From contig NZ_CP073315.1 of the NCBI RefSeq assembly GCF_018140925.1, positions 2,294,001 through 2,358,000 of the forward strand: a stretch of 64,000 bases of DNA, given 5' to 3'. The DNA comes from Psychrobacillus sp. INOP01. Lineage in GTDB: Bacteria; Bacillota; Bacilli; Bacillales_A; Planococcaceae. The notes under the pieces were generated by a model, which searched no databases, had not been told where the DNA came from, and worked only from the letters and a program-made list of their open reading frames with translations. Shown here in pieces: positions 1-7,950 of this stretch. Positions within the stretch are counted from its first letter, which is position 1. Each line of letters opens with the position of its first letter. The translations under genes were made by a program, and so were the position numbers.

Positions 1-153
1 TTAAATCCCAACCAAATAAATAATAGCTGCTCTTCCGCTTAAACCTTTTGCAATCATACTCTCTAATAGTTGTTCCGCAAAATCATCTGGTATATTGACT
101 TCTAAGCGTCGTTGACTTAGTTTGTATAGGTTTACAACATTAATGTACTTCAC
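1..153 (-). CDS. possible 50-aa hypothetical protein
   Basis: This is an open frame reading leftward from a GTG, with its TAA at the left edge. It begins inside the last codons of the ABC ATPase gene. The product would be basic near the N terminus, with a stretch reading [18 protein letters not shown] and a hydrophobic C terminus (AAIIYLVGI). I do not recognise it. No convincing Shine-Dalgarno precedes the GTG, so it would depend on coupling to the upstream gene. It could be a non-coding tail of the operon. Confidence 0.25.
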   Translation of the reverse strand: MKYINVVNLYKLSQRRLEVNIPDDFAEQLLESMIAKGLSGRAAIIYLVGI

Positions 154-904
154 TAATTTTATTCTGATTTTTTAGGTAGTTTTTTAAGAATCTTTTTGTT
201 CTTTCATTTTGTGGATTTTCGAAAATATCCTTCGGTGTACCTTGTTCTACTATGATACCATCTGCCATAAAAATAACGCGGTCTGCTACGCTCTGTGCAA
301 AATCCATTTCATGTGTCACAACAATCATTGTACGTTTTTTATCGACGATAACAGACTTCATAACATTTAAAACTTCTTCGACTAATTCTGGATCGAGAGA
401 AGAAGTAGGCTCATCGAATAAAATAACATATGGGTCGAGTGCTAAAGCGCGGGCAATTCCTACCCGTTGTTGTTGTCCTCCTGAGAGCGCAATCGGATAA
501 TGATGCTCCTTACCTTGAAGGCCTACCTCTGCTAAGAGTTTAAAGGCTAATTGTTCAGCTTCTTGTCGGGGTGTATTACGTGTTAAGCGTACAGGTTCAG
601 AGACATTTTGAAGTGCAGTTTTGTTTTTAAATAAACTGTAGTTTTGAAAGACCATGCCTGTTTTCTTGCGAAGATGACTTACATGTTTCTTTGTATAATT
701 CTCTAAATCTACTTTGGCACCATCAATTTCAATCGAACCTACCTGTGCTTCCTCTAAAAAGTTGATGCAACGTAAAAATGTAGACTTTCCTGAACCAGAT
801 GGTCCAATAATAGCTACAACTTCTCCCTCAGCAATTTCTACATCAAGTCCTTTTAGAACATTGGTAGGGCCATAGCTTTTATGTAAATTAGTTATTTTAA
901 TCAT
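140..904 (-). CDS. amino-acid ABC transporter ATP-binding protein, probably cystine
   Basis: This is the ATPase of a polar-amino-acid importer and acts at the cytoplasmic face of the membrane. The 254 residues carry Walker [10 protein letters not shown] (about 34-42), a Q-loop region, signature LSGGQQQR, Walker [15 protein letters not shown] and the switch His in VVTHEMDF. This is the full length of the GlnQ/TcyC/TcyN family. Its ATG overlaps the permease TGA (ATGA), so translation is coupled. The operon also holds a permease, a lipoprotein receptor and a DsbA-like CPYC protein. A thiol oxidoreductase in the same transcript favours cystine or a related sulphur amino acid as substrate; the ATPase sequence alone cannot prove it. 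Confidence 0.93.
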   Translation of the reverse strand: MIKITNLHKSYGPTNVLKGLDVEIAEGEVVAIIGPSGSGKSTFLRCINFLEEAQVGSIEIDGAKVDLENYTKKHVSHLRKKTGMVFQNYSLFKNKTALQNVSEPVRLTRNTPRQEAEQLAFKLLAEVGLQGKEHHYPIALSGGQQQRVGIARALALDPYVILFDEPTSSLDPELVEEVLNVMKSVIVDKKRTMIVVTHEMDFAQSVADRVIFMADGIIVEQGTPKDIFENPQNERTKRFLKNYLKNQNKISEVH

Positions 905-1584
905 TTAACTTCCTCCTTCCGATATGGCTTTTCAACATAATACTCGAGTTTAGACTGCAGGAAAGAAAGTATGATAGAAATCATCCAGTAAATAAGACCA
1001 ACCATCAAGTAAGCTTCTAAAAACTTGTATGTTACGGCAGCTTCAAGTTTTGCACGAGCCATCATGTCTATTACTCCAATCGTAAAGGCTAAAGATGTAT
1101 CTTTAATCATCATAATGTAGTAGTTACCAGATGGTGGGATAGCAATACGGACCATCTGCGGTAAAATAACCGTTCGTAGGGCTTGCCATTTAGTCATACT
1201 AACGGATAAGCATGCTTCATATTGCCCTTTATCAACTGCTAAGAATGCAGAACGGAAAACCTCTGATAAATAGGCAGCATTACGTAAACTGAGCGCAATA
1301 ATGACAGCAGTGACTGCATTCATTGTACTGAAGCTTGGGAATATTTGAGGCACTCCAAAGTATAAAATGAAAATTTGAATTAAGGTTGGAACTCCTCGGA
1401 AATAGGATATGATGACTTTTAAAATAGGATATAATATCTTAATTTTATTGTTAGTGAGGAATGCAAAAACTAATCCAAACAAAATTGCTAATAGAAATGA
1501 TAAAGTCCCTATATATATAACAATTGGTAAAAATTCAATGATTTTCGGGAAGAGACTGATCATATACTCAAAATCGAATTTCAT
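901..1584 (-). CDS. amino-acid ABC transporter permease, probably cystine
   Basis: This is a membrane permease of the HisM/GlnP/TcyB type (227 aa). Several hydrophobic segments are visible (about 13-42, 55-77, 88-108 and 185-207). The cytoplasmic EAA loop reads [29 protein letters not shown], in two halves around residues 133-150. It pairs with the ATPase that overlaps its 3' end by four bases. A perfect 12-bp hairpin separates it from the receptor gene upstream, which probably lets the receptor be made in excess. Cystine specificity is inferred from context. Confidence 0.92.
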   Translation of the reverse strand: MKFDFEYMISLFPKIIEFLPIVIYIGTLSFLLAILFGLVFAFLTNNKIKILYPILKVIISYFRGVPTLIQIFILYFGVPQIFPSFSTMNAVTAVIIALSLRNAAYLSEVFRSAFLAVDKGQYEACLSVSMTKWQALRTVILPQMVRIAIPPSGNYYIMMIKDTSLAFTIGVIDMMARAKLEAAVTYKFLEAYLMVGLIYWMISIILSFLQSKLEYYVEKPYRKEEVK

Positions 1585-1614
1585 AAAGTAGGCAACCTTT
1601 CTTATGTAAATAAT

Positions 1615-1644
1615 GAAAGGCTACTCTGCCGCGAGTAGCCTTTC
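1615..1644 (-). terminator. intercistronic hairpin between receptor and permease genes
   Basis: Arms GAAAGGCTACTC and GAGTAGCCTTTC pair perfectly over 12 bp around a 6-nt loop. The hairpin lies between the receptor stop and the permease start of one operon. On the transcribed strand it is followed by ATTATTTAC rather than a clean U-run, so a stabilising or partial-terminator role fits better than full termination. On the plus strand it is followed by CTCTTTTTATTT. Confidence 0.7.
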
Positions 1645-1649
1645 TCTTT

Positions 1650-2483
1650 TTATTTCTCGTGTGGAATGGTTACGTCAATTGCACTCCATTTGTCTGAAAG
1701 TTTTTTTAAGGTACCATCTTCCTGTAACTTTTCAATTTCAGCACTGAAATCTGCTAAAAACTCCTTATTTTCTTCAGATCGTACAAATGGGAAAGCATAA
1801 TCGAAGTCGATTAAGTAATCCTCACCATAAAGTTTTAAAGGTAGACCTTCGTCTTTAATCCGTGATGCGGCAGTAATTTTTACATCAATAAAAGCATCTA
1901 GACGACCAAGGGCCACTTCATTATACGTACCGCTCACGTCTTGGTAAGGAGTAATAATTATTTCTTTTCCGTTTTCTTCATTCCATTTTTCTAGGAATTG
2001 ATGTAGATTGTTGCCGAGTAAGACACCTACTTTTTTCCCCTTCAAATCTTCGATGCTATTAATATCAGTATTATCTTCTGGTACAACTAATGATGCTCCA
2101 GAGTATGCATAAGGAGAAGAAAAGTCATATTTTGCTCGACGTTCTTCTGTAGCTGCAATTAGATTTGAAACTGTATCAATATTACCTGCATCTAACATCC
2201 CGAAAATACCTGAGAACTCAGCAAATGTCCATTCAATCTCGTAACCTAGTGATTCAGTTACTAGTTCTAACACTTCAACGTCATAGCCTTGCGGAACTCC
2301 CTTATCATCAACTGAGATGAACGGGGGATAAATGCCTGAAGAACCTACTCTTAATACTTTTTTGTCAGTAGATACACCATCTTTATTACCTGCAGATGTT
2401 TTCTCCGAATCATCTCCACAGGCTGCTAGTAAAATAGAAATGCAAAGTATAAATAATAACGACAAGATCTTTTTTAATTTCAT
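1650..2483 (-). CDS. amino-acid ABC transporter substrate-binding lipoprotein, probably cystine
   Basis: This is an extracellular solute receptor (277 aa) of the SBP_bac_3 family. The N-terminal signal ends in the lipobox LAAC, with the lipidated Cys at about residue 22, followed by a polar linker. The mature domain opens LRVGSSGIYPPFISVDDKGVPQGYDVEVLE in two overlapping blocks typical of cystine, glutamine and histidine receptors. A strong AAGGAG precedes the ATG, and that site lies inside the last codons of the DsbA-like gene, with only two bases between stop and start. The pair is therefore translationally coupled. Confidence 0.93.
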   Translation of the reverse strand: MKLKKILSLLFILCISILLAACGDDSEKTSAGNKDGVSTDKKVLRVGSSGIYPPFISVDDKGVPQGYDVEVLELVTESLGYEIEWTFAEFSGIFGMLDAGNIDTVSNLIAATEERRAKYDFSSPYAYSGASLVVPEDNTDINSIEDLKGKKVGVLLGNNLHQFLEKWNEENGKEIIITPYQDVSGTYNEVALGRLDAFIDVKITAASRIKDEGLPLKLYGEDYLIDFDYAFPFVRSEENKEFLADFSAEIEKLQEDGTLKKLSDKWSAIDVTIPHEK

Positions 2484-2485
2484 AC

Positions 2486-3010
2486 TTATACCTTCTCCTT
2501 AGACAGTTGTTGGTCTAACACTTGTATTAATTCTTCAGAGAAAATTTCACGAGGGTATTGGAATTCTAAATCATTAATAAATACAGTTGGAACCATTTTG
2601 ACTCTCCGTTCAATTGCTTCTGCAGTGACTTGAAGGCTAATTTCAATATTTGGCTCTTCTTCCTTCAATCCATAATTATTTTTAATGTATTCCTTGATAC
2701 CGTGACTTGAAAGTTTATCCCATGTTTCCTGCTCTTTAAATAACGACTTAATGTTATCTAATGTTTTTGCAGGATTGCCATAGTCTAAGTTGAGGTTAAT
2801 TAGTGTTCCTGGTAAGAGCATTTCTCGTGGTTTATCATAATGCTTCACGATTAATTCAACTTTGTTCTCATTTATGTATTGTAGAAGTGCACCATCTACA
2901 AGTTCATAGAAGGATGCGCAATAAGGGCAAGCTAGGTTTAAGAACACCTCCACTTTTATCGGTGCTGCTGCATTGCCTAACGTTAAATGTGTATTCTTGA
3001 GTGTTACCAA
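2486..3010 (-). CDS. DsbA/thioredoxin-fold family protein with CPYC motif
   Basis: This is a thioredoxin-fold oxidoreductase of the DSBA/Thioredoxin_4 type. With a TTG start it has 174 residues and the redox motif CPYC at 28-31. The cis-Pro loop reads MVPTVFIND. The open frame extends upstream to a TTG at 3061, but AGAGAAGG sits about 8 nt before the TTG at 3010, and the upstream codons (RCKLEFSKNN) look unlike a signal peptide. No signal peptide or lipobox is seen, so it should be cytosolic. It is the first gene of the importer operon, and a role in reducing or handling imported disulphides is a reasonable inference. Confidence 0.85.
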   Translation of the reverse strand: MVTLKNTHLTLGNAAAPIKVEVFLNLACPYCASFYELVDGALLQYINENKVELIVKHYDKPREMLLPGTLINLNLDYGNPAKTLDNIKSLFKEQETWDKLSSHGIKEYIKNNYGLKEEEPNIEISLQVTAEAIERRVKMVPTVFINDLEFQYPREIFSEELIQVLDQQLSKEKV

Positions 3011-3060
3011 TATATAAACCTTCTCTCTGTTATTTTTTGAAAATTCTAATTTACATCTCA

Positions 3061-3215
3061 ATTCTAACTAAACAGATAGGAATTGTAAACCTTTTTTTCA
3101 GAAAGTATTTTAAAGGTTTTTAAAAGGTTAAAGACAGGTTTAAATTGTAAAATGAAGTTTTATAGTGTAACTATAGACCATGAAAGTGGTACGATAAAAA
3201 AAGAGGTGAAACCAA
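3061..3215. promoter_or_regulatory. divergent intergenic region with repeated AGGTT-like boxes
   Basis: This AT-rich gap lies between the leftward importer operon and rightward ywbE. It contains several near-direct repeats of AAGGTTT/AAACCTT type at roughly 3088-3142. They could be regulator half-sites for the importer, but I cannot assign a factor. No riboswitch fold is recognised. Confidence 0.3.
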
Positions 3216-3410
3216 ATGAATGGACAAAATAGAAATGATGTAAAACCAGGTTTAGAAGTATATATAGTGTTAAAAAAAGACCAAAGATCAGGGGAGAAAA
3301 CAAAAGGAGTCGTGAAAGACTTATTAACGAATTCATCCTTTCATCCACATGGCATAAAAGTTCGATTAACAGATGGACAAATAGGACGGGTTTGTGAAAT
3401 CATAGGATAA
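3216..3410 (+). CDS. YwbE family protein
   Basis: This is a small basic protein of 64 aa matching the YwbE/DUF2196 family of Bacillales. It has the N-terminal block NRNDVKPGLEVYIVLKKDQR, followed by GEKTKGVVKDLLTN, HPHGIKVRL and GQIGRVCEI. The fold is thought to be a small beta-barrel, and its function is unknown. A good AAAAAAGAGGTG site lies upstream of the ATG. The M20 amidohydrolase starts 30 bp downstream, so they may share a transcript. Confidence 0.88.
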   Translation: MNGQNRNDVKPGLEVYIVLKKDQRSGEKTKGVVKDLLTNSSFHPHGIKVRLTDGQIGRVCEIIG

Positions 3411-3440
3411 ATTATAGGGTGAAAAAGGAGTGTAGTTAAA

Positions 3441-4538
3441 GTGCAAGTAGAAACTCAAATTTTGCAGTGGTTTAACCACTTTCATCAAAATCCAGAAGTT
3501 AGCTGGAAGGAATATGAAACTACGAATAAGCTGGCGGAAATTTTAGACGATTTAGGTATTTCCTACCGAAGATTTGATGATGTAACTGGATTGCTAGCAG
3601 AAATTGGTGAAGGACCAGAAGTAATTGCTGTTCGTGCCGATATAGATGCACTTTGGCAAGAAGTAGATGGGGAGTTCCGCGCCAATCATTCCTGTGGACA
3701 TGATGCCAATATTTCGATGGTATTGGGAGCGTTATTGCTATTAAAGGATGAAAAACTAAACAAACGAATTCGCTTTATCTTCCAACCAGCAGAAGAGAAA
3801 GGTAATGGGGCAAATTCCATGATAGATCGTGGAGCGCTGGAGGATGTCACTCATCTTTTTGGTGTGCATTTACGACCGATTGAGGAACTTCCTTTCGGAA
3901 AAGTTGCGCCAGCTATACATCATGGAGCAGCATTATTTGTAGAAGGTAAGATAAAAGGAATTGATGCACATGGTGCTAGACCTCATCAGGGCAATAATGC
4001 GATTGATGTAGTAATGGCCGTTCATCAAGCGTTGAAAAATATGTATTTTTCTCCATTCGAATCATATTCTGCGAAGCTAACGAAAATTCAAGCAGGTGGA
4101 GAAAATTCGAATATTATTCCTGGTATTGCAACGTTTTCTATCGATGTAAGAGCGGCAAAGAATAGCGTTTTATTTCAACTGAAAGATCGAATTGATAAAG
4201 ATTTGAATACAATTCAACAGCTATTTGATATAGAAATCGAGTGGGAATTTCAAGATATTACACCAGGAGCGGAAGTATCGATGGAAGCTGCAGCAATTTC
4301 CAAGGCTGCAATTATTGAAACTGTAGGCATGGAAAACTTGGCTGAAGAAGTGATTACTTCGGGTAGCGATGACTTTCATTTTTATACAATTAGACACCCT
4401 GAAGTGAAGGCAGCTATGATTGGTATTGGTGCTGATTTGACACCGGGATTACATCATCCTAATATGACTTTTAACAGAGATTCATTACTTATGGGGGCTA
4501 AAGTCATATCGAAAACGCTTTCAATCATATCGAAATAG
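3441..4538 (+). CDS. M20 family amidohydrolase (hippuricase/desuccinylase-like)
   Basis: This is a metal-dependent N-acyl-amino-acid hydrolase of the M20D (HipO/YxeP-like) group, 365 aa and cytosolic. Metal-site segments are visible: NHSCGHDANISMVLG, QPAEEKGNGA and HLRPIEELPFGK, with a C-terminal His in GLHHPNMTFN. The insert between about residues 170 and 280 is the dimerisation domain. The start is GTG behind AAGGAG. The nearby racemase and GNAT genes suggest an N-succinyl- or N-acyl-L-amino acid substrate, as in the Geobacillus succinylamino-acid racemase pathway. That function is inferred from context only. Confidence 0.88.
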   Translation: MQVETQILQWFNHFHQNPEVSWKEYETTNKLAEILDDLGISYRRFDDVTGLLAEIGEGPEVIAVRADIDALWQEVDGEFRANHSCGHDANISMVLGALLLLKDEKLNKRIRFIFQPAEEKGNGANSMIDRGALEDVTHLFGVHLRPIEELPFGKVAPAIHHGAALFVEGKIKGIDAHGARPHQGNNAIDVVMAVHQALKNMYFSPFESYSAKLTKIQAGGENSNIIPGIATFSIDVRAAKNSVLFQLKDRIDKDLNTIQQLFDIEIEWEFQDITPGAEVSMEAAAISKAAIIETVGMENLAEEVITSGSDDFHFYTIRHPEVKAAMIGIGADLTPGLHHPNMTFNRDSLLMGAKVISKTLSIISK

Positions 4539-4576
4539 TATTGACTAGAGCCTCATTTCCATTTATTATTACTCTA

Positions 4577-4595
4577 TTAACGACTATTAAACGTC
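4577..4595. promoter_or_regulatory. direct-repeat operator shared with the racemase promoter
   Basis: TTAACGACTATTAAACGTC lies 48 bp before the nhaC-like gene. It is nearly identical to TTAACGACTATTTAACGAC in the intergenic region of the regulator and racemase (7885-7903). The two TTAACGAC-like halves are spaced about one helical turn apart. It probably binds the regulator encoded at 6616-7860. Confidence 0.6.
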
Positions 4596-4643
4596 AATTT
4601 TAGAATTGTCTTAATATCGTAAGGGTCGTAAGGGGGAAATGAC

Positions 4644-6080
4644 ATGGAAGAAAAGAAAGCGGTTACTAAAAAAGAGATGTCTTTGATATGGGCAATTACA
4701 CCATTAGCAATTATGGTTCTAACAATGATTATTACGATTATAAATTTAGAACAGGGACCACATATTCCATTAATCGTTGGAACAACTGTTGCTGCGATTG
4801 TTGCATGGAAGCATGGATTCAAATGGTCTGATATTGAAGAAATGATGTATAAAGGTATTAAACTAGCATTACCGGCAGTAGTTATTATTATTTTAGTAGG
4901 ATTAATCATTGGTGCATGGATAGGTGGCGGCGTTGTTGCAACGATGATCTATTATGGACTAAAAATTATTACTCCTGCCTTCTTCTTAGTGACTATTTGC
5001 ATTATCTGTGCAATTGTTTCTCTTGCAATCGGTAGTTCTTGGTCAACTATGGGAACAATCGGAGTTGCGGGAATGGGTATTGGACTTAGTATGGGAATTC
5101 CAGCTGGTATGATCGCTGGTGCCGTAATTTCAGGCGCATACTTTGGGGATAAGATGTCCCCATTATCTGATACAACAAATCTTGCGGCAGGATTAACGGG
5201 AACAGATCTTTTTGTACATATTAAACATATGTTATTTACGACGATACCAGGAATACTAATAGCTCTTGGAGTATATGGGTTCCTTGGAAATAGGTATAAA
5301 TCAAGTAATATAGACCAAGAAGGTATTAACCAAACAATATCCATGTTAGATCAAAGCTTTGTCATTTCTCCATGGTTATTATTAGTTCCACTTGCAGTAA
5401 TAGTACTAGTAGCACTTAAAGTACCAGCTATACCAGCATTAATTGTTGGAATATTATTAGGCTTTTTATCTCAAATACTCATCCAAGGTGGAAGCGTTGC
5501 AGATGCAGTTGGAGCTCTACAAAGTGGATATGTTATTGATACTGGAAATGCAATGGTAGATGAATTGTTTAATCGTGGTGGATTAGATTCGATGATGTAC
5601 ACGGTATCCATGACAATAGTTGCCATGACATTTGGTGGTATCTTGGAATACTCTGGAATGCTTCAATCCATTATGAACCAAATCTTAAAACTTGCTAAAT
5701 CAGCAGGTTCACTTATTGCATCAACAATTGTTGCTTGTTTTGCAACAAACGCTACTTGCTCAGAGCAATACATTTCTATCGTTGTACCAGCTCGTATGTT
5801 TTCAACGACGTATACGAAAATGGGACTACATTCTAAAAATCTATCGCGTGCATTAGAGGATGGAGGAACCCTTACTTCGGTCTTCATTCCTTGGAATACA
5901 TGTGGAGTGTTCATTTTAGGAACATTAGGTGTAGGGGTAGCAGAATATGCACCATTTGCAATTTTAAACTTTGTAGTACCAGTTATTTCTATCATCTATG
6001 CAATGACAGGCTTTACGATTCAAAAAATATCGGAATCTGAAAAGATGGCGATATTAAATAAAGAAACTTTAGAAGCATAA
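4644..6080 (+). CDS. Na+/H+ antiporter NhaC-family protein
   Basis: This is a multi-pass membrane antiporter of the NhaC family (478 aa, about 11-12 hydrophobic spans). Family blocks include IIGAWIGGGVVATMIYYGL, SSWSTMGTIGVAGMGIG, SGAYFGDKMSPLSDTTNLA and CSEQYISIVVPARMF. The family includes proton/sodium antiporters and the malate/lactate antiporter MleN, so the substrate is open. Here it stands between an M20 hydrolase and a racemase/acyltransferase pair and shares their operator, which suggests it moves an amino acid or its product. A strong AGGGGGAAA site precedes the ATG. A terminator follows. Confidence 0.9.
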   Translation: MEEKKAVTKKEMSLIWAITPLAIMVLTMIITIINLEQGPHIPLIVGTTVAAIVAWKHGFKWSDIEEMMYKGIKLALPAVVIIILVGLIIGAWIGGGVVATMIYYGLKIITPAFFLVTICIICAIVSLAIGSSWSTMGTIGVAGMGIGLSMGIPAGMIAGAVISGAYFGDKMSPLSDTTNLAAGLTGTDLFVHIKHMLFTTIPGILIALGVYGFLGNRYKSSNIDQEGINQTISMLDQSFVISPWLLLVPLAVIVLVALKVPAIPALIVGILLGFLSQILIQGGSVADAVGALQSGYVIDTGNAMVDELFNRGGLDSMMYTVSMTIVAMTFGGILEYSGMLQSIMNQILKLAKSAGSLIASTIVACFATNATCSEQYISIVVPARMFSTTYTKMGLHSKNLSRALEDGGTLTSVFIPWNTCGVFILGTLGVGVAEYAPFAILNFVVPVISIIYAMTGFTIQKISESEKMAILNKETLEA

Positions 6081-6106
6081 TTAGAAAAGCGCAAGCACTA
6101 AACATA

Positions 6107-6140
6107 AAAAAGGGGGGTTCTCATGGAACTCCCTTTTCTT
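6107..6140 (+). terminator. terminator after nhaC-like gene
   Basis: A GGGGGGTTC / GGAACTCCC hairpin with a TCAT loop is flanked by A- and T-rich tracts and followed by TTTTCTT. It lies 27 bp downstream of the stop codon. Confidence 0.75.
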
Positions 6141-6305
6141 AAAAAGATAAGAAAGTATATAAAAATGTCCCGTGAACACTTGGCTCTTGGGACTTGGACT
6201 TTCTTTTGAATTAGAAATGCTATTATCCAATAATAGATGGAGAAAGCAGATTTTCTTTTATTCTAGTGGAAATAAAGAAAAGTAATAAGTGTTTGACTCA
6301 TAAAG

Positions 6306-6565
6306 AAGCGAAATAGCGAACGAAATTGCATCTTCGAGAGCTTATTCTCTAAATTAGAAAGTATCTTTTCTCTAGTTATCCAAAAACGCACTAACCTGTT
6401 TCTAAAAGTTGTAGGATGGCGACGGGCAGATAAACGCCATAAGATTACCGAAAAAAGTGATATTGGTTGTGACGGAGGTCACAACCAATATCACTAAAAA
6501 TTCACTCGGTAATAAATATAGCAAACGTCTGTCCAAAGCCCTTCGAAAACGATAGAAACAGGTTT
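6306..6565 (+). repeat. dispersed structured repeat, family A copy 1
   Basis: This roughly 260-bp element has a second copy at 44758-45020. It opens with AAGCGAAATAGCGAACG. Its centre is a perfect 18-bp hairpin (6456-6473 with 6478-6495), enclosed by ATTACCGA/TCGGTAAT and by GGGCAG/CTGTCC, with outer arms CCTGTTTCTA/TAGAAACAGG. The two copies differ in the distal half of the central stem, but pairing is kept. It lies between two convergent genes and shows no coding potential. Confidence 0.85.
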
Positions 6566-6615
6566 TGAACATAAAGGACCGGGCGTCTTTTTGCCCGGTT
6601 TTTCTTACTTTGATG

Positions 6616-7860
6616 TTAATTGTAGGTTGGAAAGTTTAGCTCATATATAGCGCGGGGGCGACCCTGTTGATAGGTCATTTCTTCCCCTACGATTTCTACA
6701 TATCCATGATCCGCAAGTTTTTTTAAAATACGCTCGGTCGTACGTCTACTAACTTGTAAATAGACTTCTAGGTCAGATGCAGTAAACTCTGTGGACTTTC
6801 TAGAACGGCTAAACTGTATTACCTTGGATAAGTTTGCTGGACTTAATGTAGTTTCTTTCGCTATTTGCACAAGCTGTGGTTCATTATTTTTTAAACGAAC
6901 CTGTTTATGGCTGTTCGGATACGGTCCGAGTAATTCCTTAGAGTCTGTTAATAAGTATGCCGTATTATCAGTTGCATAGGATAGGGCATCTCTTGCATTT
7001 TGAGTAGCTTCTAAAACTGTTTTTCCATAGCCAAATGCAATTTTAACCGCAGGAGAAGATGGGCTCATCCAAGTAGTAATCAAGTTACTGTTTAAAGCTT
7101 CTTGTACATCACCTTGAGTGGAAAATAAGGTATACAAATTGTCGGCTTCTTTTACGATATTTGCTTGAATAGAGGCTGCAATTTGTTTAATTTTTGCTTC
7201 AGAAATGGAGAGCTCTTTATTTGTTTGGATAAAACCAACAGCTATTTTAGCAGACTGGCTTTTGAATAGAAGAGCAAGTGATTTTGTATCCTCTATTCCC
7301 TTAATAATGGAGCTTTTTGGATCAATCATTCGAATGACAGACAAACCATTGTCTCGCAATCTTTGATACACAGCATGAATACTAGTAACGGCTAGCGAAG
7401 AGGCACCACTCTTTTGTAAATCAGTGTGGAATGCAACTATTTCTTCCAAATCAAAGGAGGTATCAATTTTCATCAAAAAAGGTGTTTCACCGATTTGTCC
7501 TATATCCTCCAATACACTCTTTACACCTTCTGGGTGAACTAAATCAATGGATAGTTTATGTATGGCAGTTGGGTTAGTAAAACTAAGTGATAGTAGAGTA
7601 GTCATGATAGCGTTTTCATCTTGTTTCAAATAAAAAGATGGAATTGGTAGTTTTGCGATTAAATCCTCTGCATAGTTAAATGGAAATGAACCTGAAAAAA
7701 ATACTGCATCACAAGGTTTTATAGTTGGTACAATATCCTTTGCATCTGAAGGTATTTTATATGTATAATAATCCAATCGAGTGGATGGAATTTCATGTTC
7801 GAAACTTCTTAAACGTTCGATGAAACTAGCCGATCCTAGTACTGCAATGCGTGTTAACAT
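6616..7860 (-). CDS. transcriptional regulator with GGDEF/cyclase-like domain and winged helix
   Basis: This is a 414-aa cytosolic regulator. The N-terminal part (1-110) is an alpha/beta domain. Residues 115-310 look like a degenerate GGDEF or nucleotide-cyclase-like region, including VKIAFGYGKTVLEATQNARDAL. The C terminus (about 335-410) is a winged helix with SPANLSKVIQFSR, ASDLEVYLQVSRRTTERILKKL and a GRPRAIYEL wing. It is divergent from the racemase gene, and a 19-nt direct-repeat element (7885-7903) lies between them and again before nhaC. It is therefore the likely controller of both units, possibly sensing an amino acid or acyl-amino acid. I have no named homologue. Confidence 0.75.
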   Translation of the reverse strand: MLTRIAVLGSASFIERLRSFEHEIPSTRLDYYTYKIPSDAKDIVPTIKPCDAVFFSGSFPFNYAEDLIAKLPIPSFYLKQDENAIMTTLLSLSFTNPTAIHKLSIDLVHPEGVKSVLEDIGQIGETPFLMKIDTSFDLEEIVAFHTDLQKSGASSLAVTSIHAVYQRLRDNGLSVIRMIDPKSSIIKGIEDTKSLALLFKSQSAKIAVGFIQTNKELSISEAKIKQIAASIQANIVKEADNLYTLFSTQGDVQEALNSNLITTWMSPSSPAVKIAFGYGKTVLEATQNARDALSYATDNTAYLLTDSKELLGPYPNSHKQVRLKNNEPQLVQIAKETTLSPANLSKVIQFSRSRKSTEFTASDLEVYLQVSRRTTERILKKLADHGYVEIVGEEMTYQQGRPRAIYELNFPTYN

Positions 7861-7884
7861 TTAATCACCTCTTTTTTTAGTTTT

Positions 7885-7903
7885 TTAACGACTATTTAAC
7901 GAC
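7885..7903. promoter_or_regulatory. direct-repeat operator between regulator and racemase
   Basis: TTAACGACTATTTAACGAC contains two TTAACGAC halves. It lies 24 bp before the regulator start on one side and 48 bp before the racemase start on the other. A weaker third half (ATAACGAAG) follows. It matches the 4577-4595 element at 17 of 19 positions. Confidence 0.65.
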
Positions 7904-7950
7904 AACTATAACGAAGATAAATTAAATTGTAAAGAAAGTAGGAATTTAAC

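Noticed and set aside
4577-4909. A 110-codon minus-strand frame overlapping the nhaC start
   Set aside because: It is antisense to a clear NhaC reading frame and has no SD or recognisable domain.
6306-6565. Repeat A considered as an insertion sequence or transposase remnant
   Set aside because: It has no coding potential, no clear target-site duplication, and the stems co-vary rather than decay.
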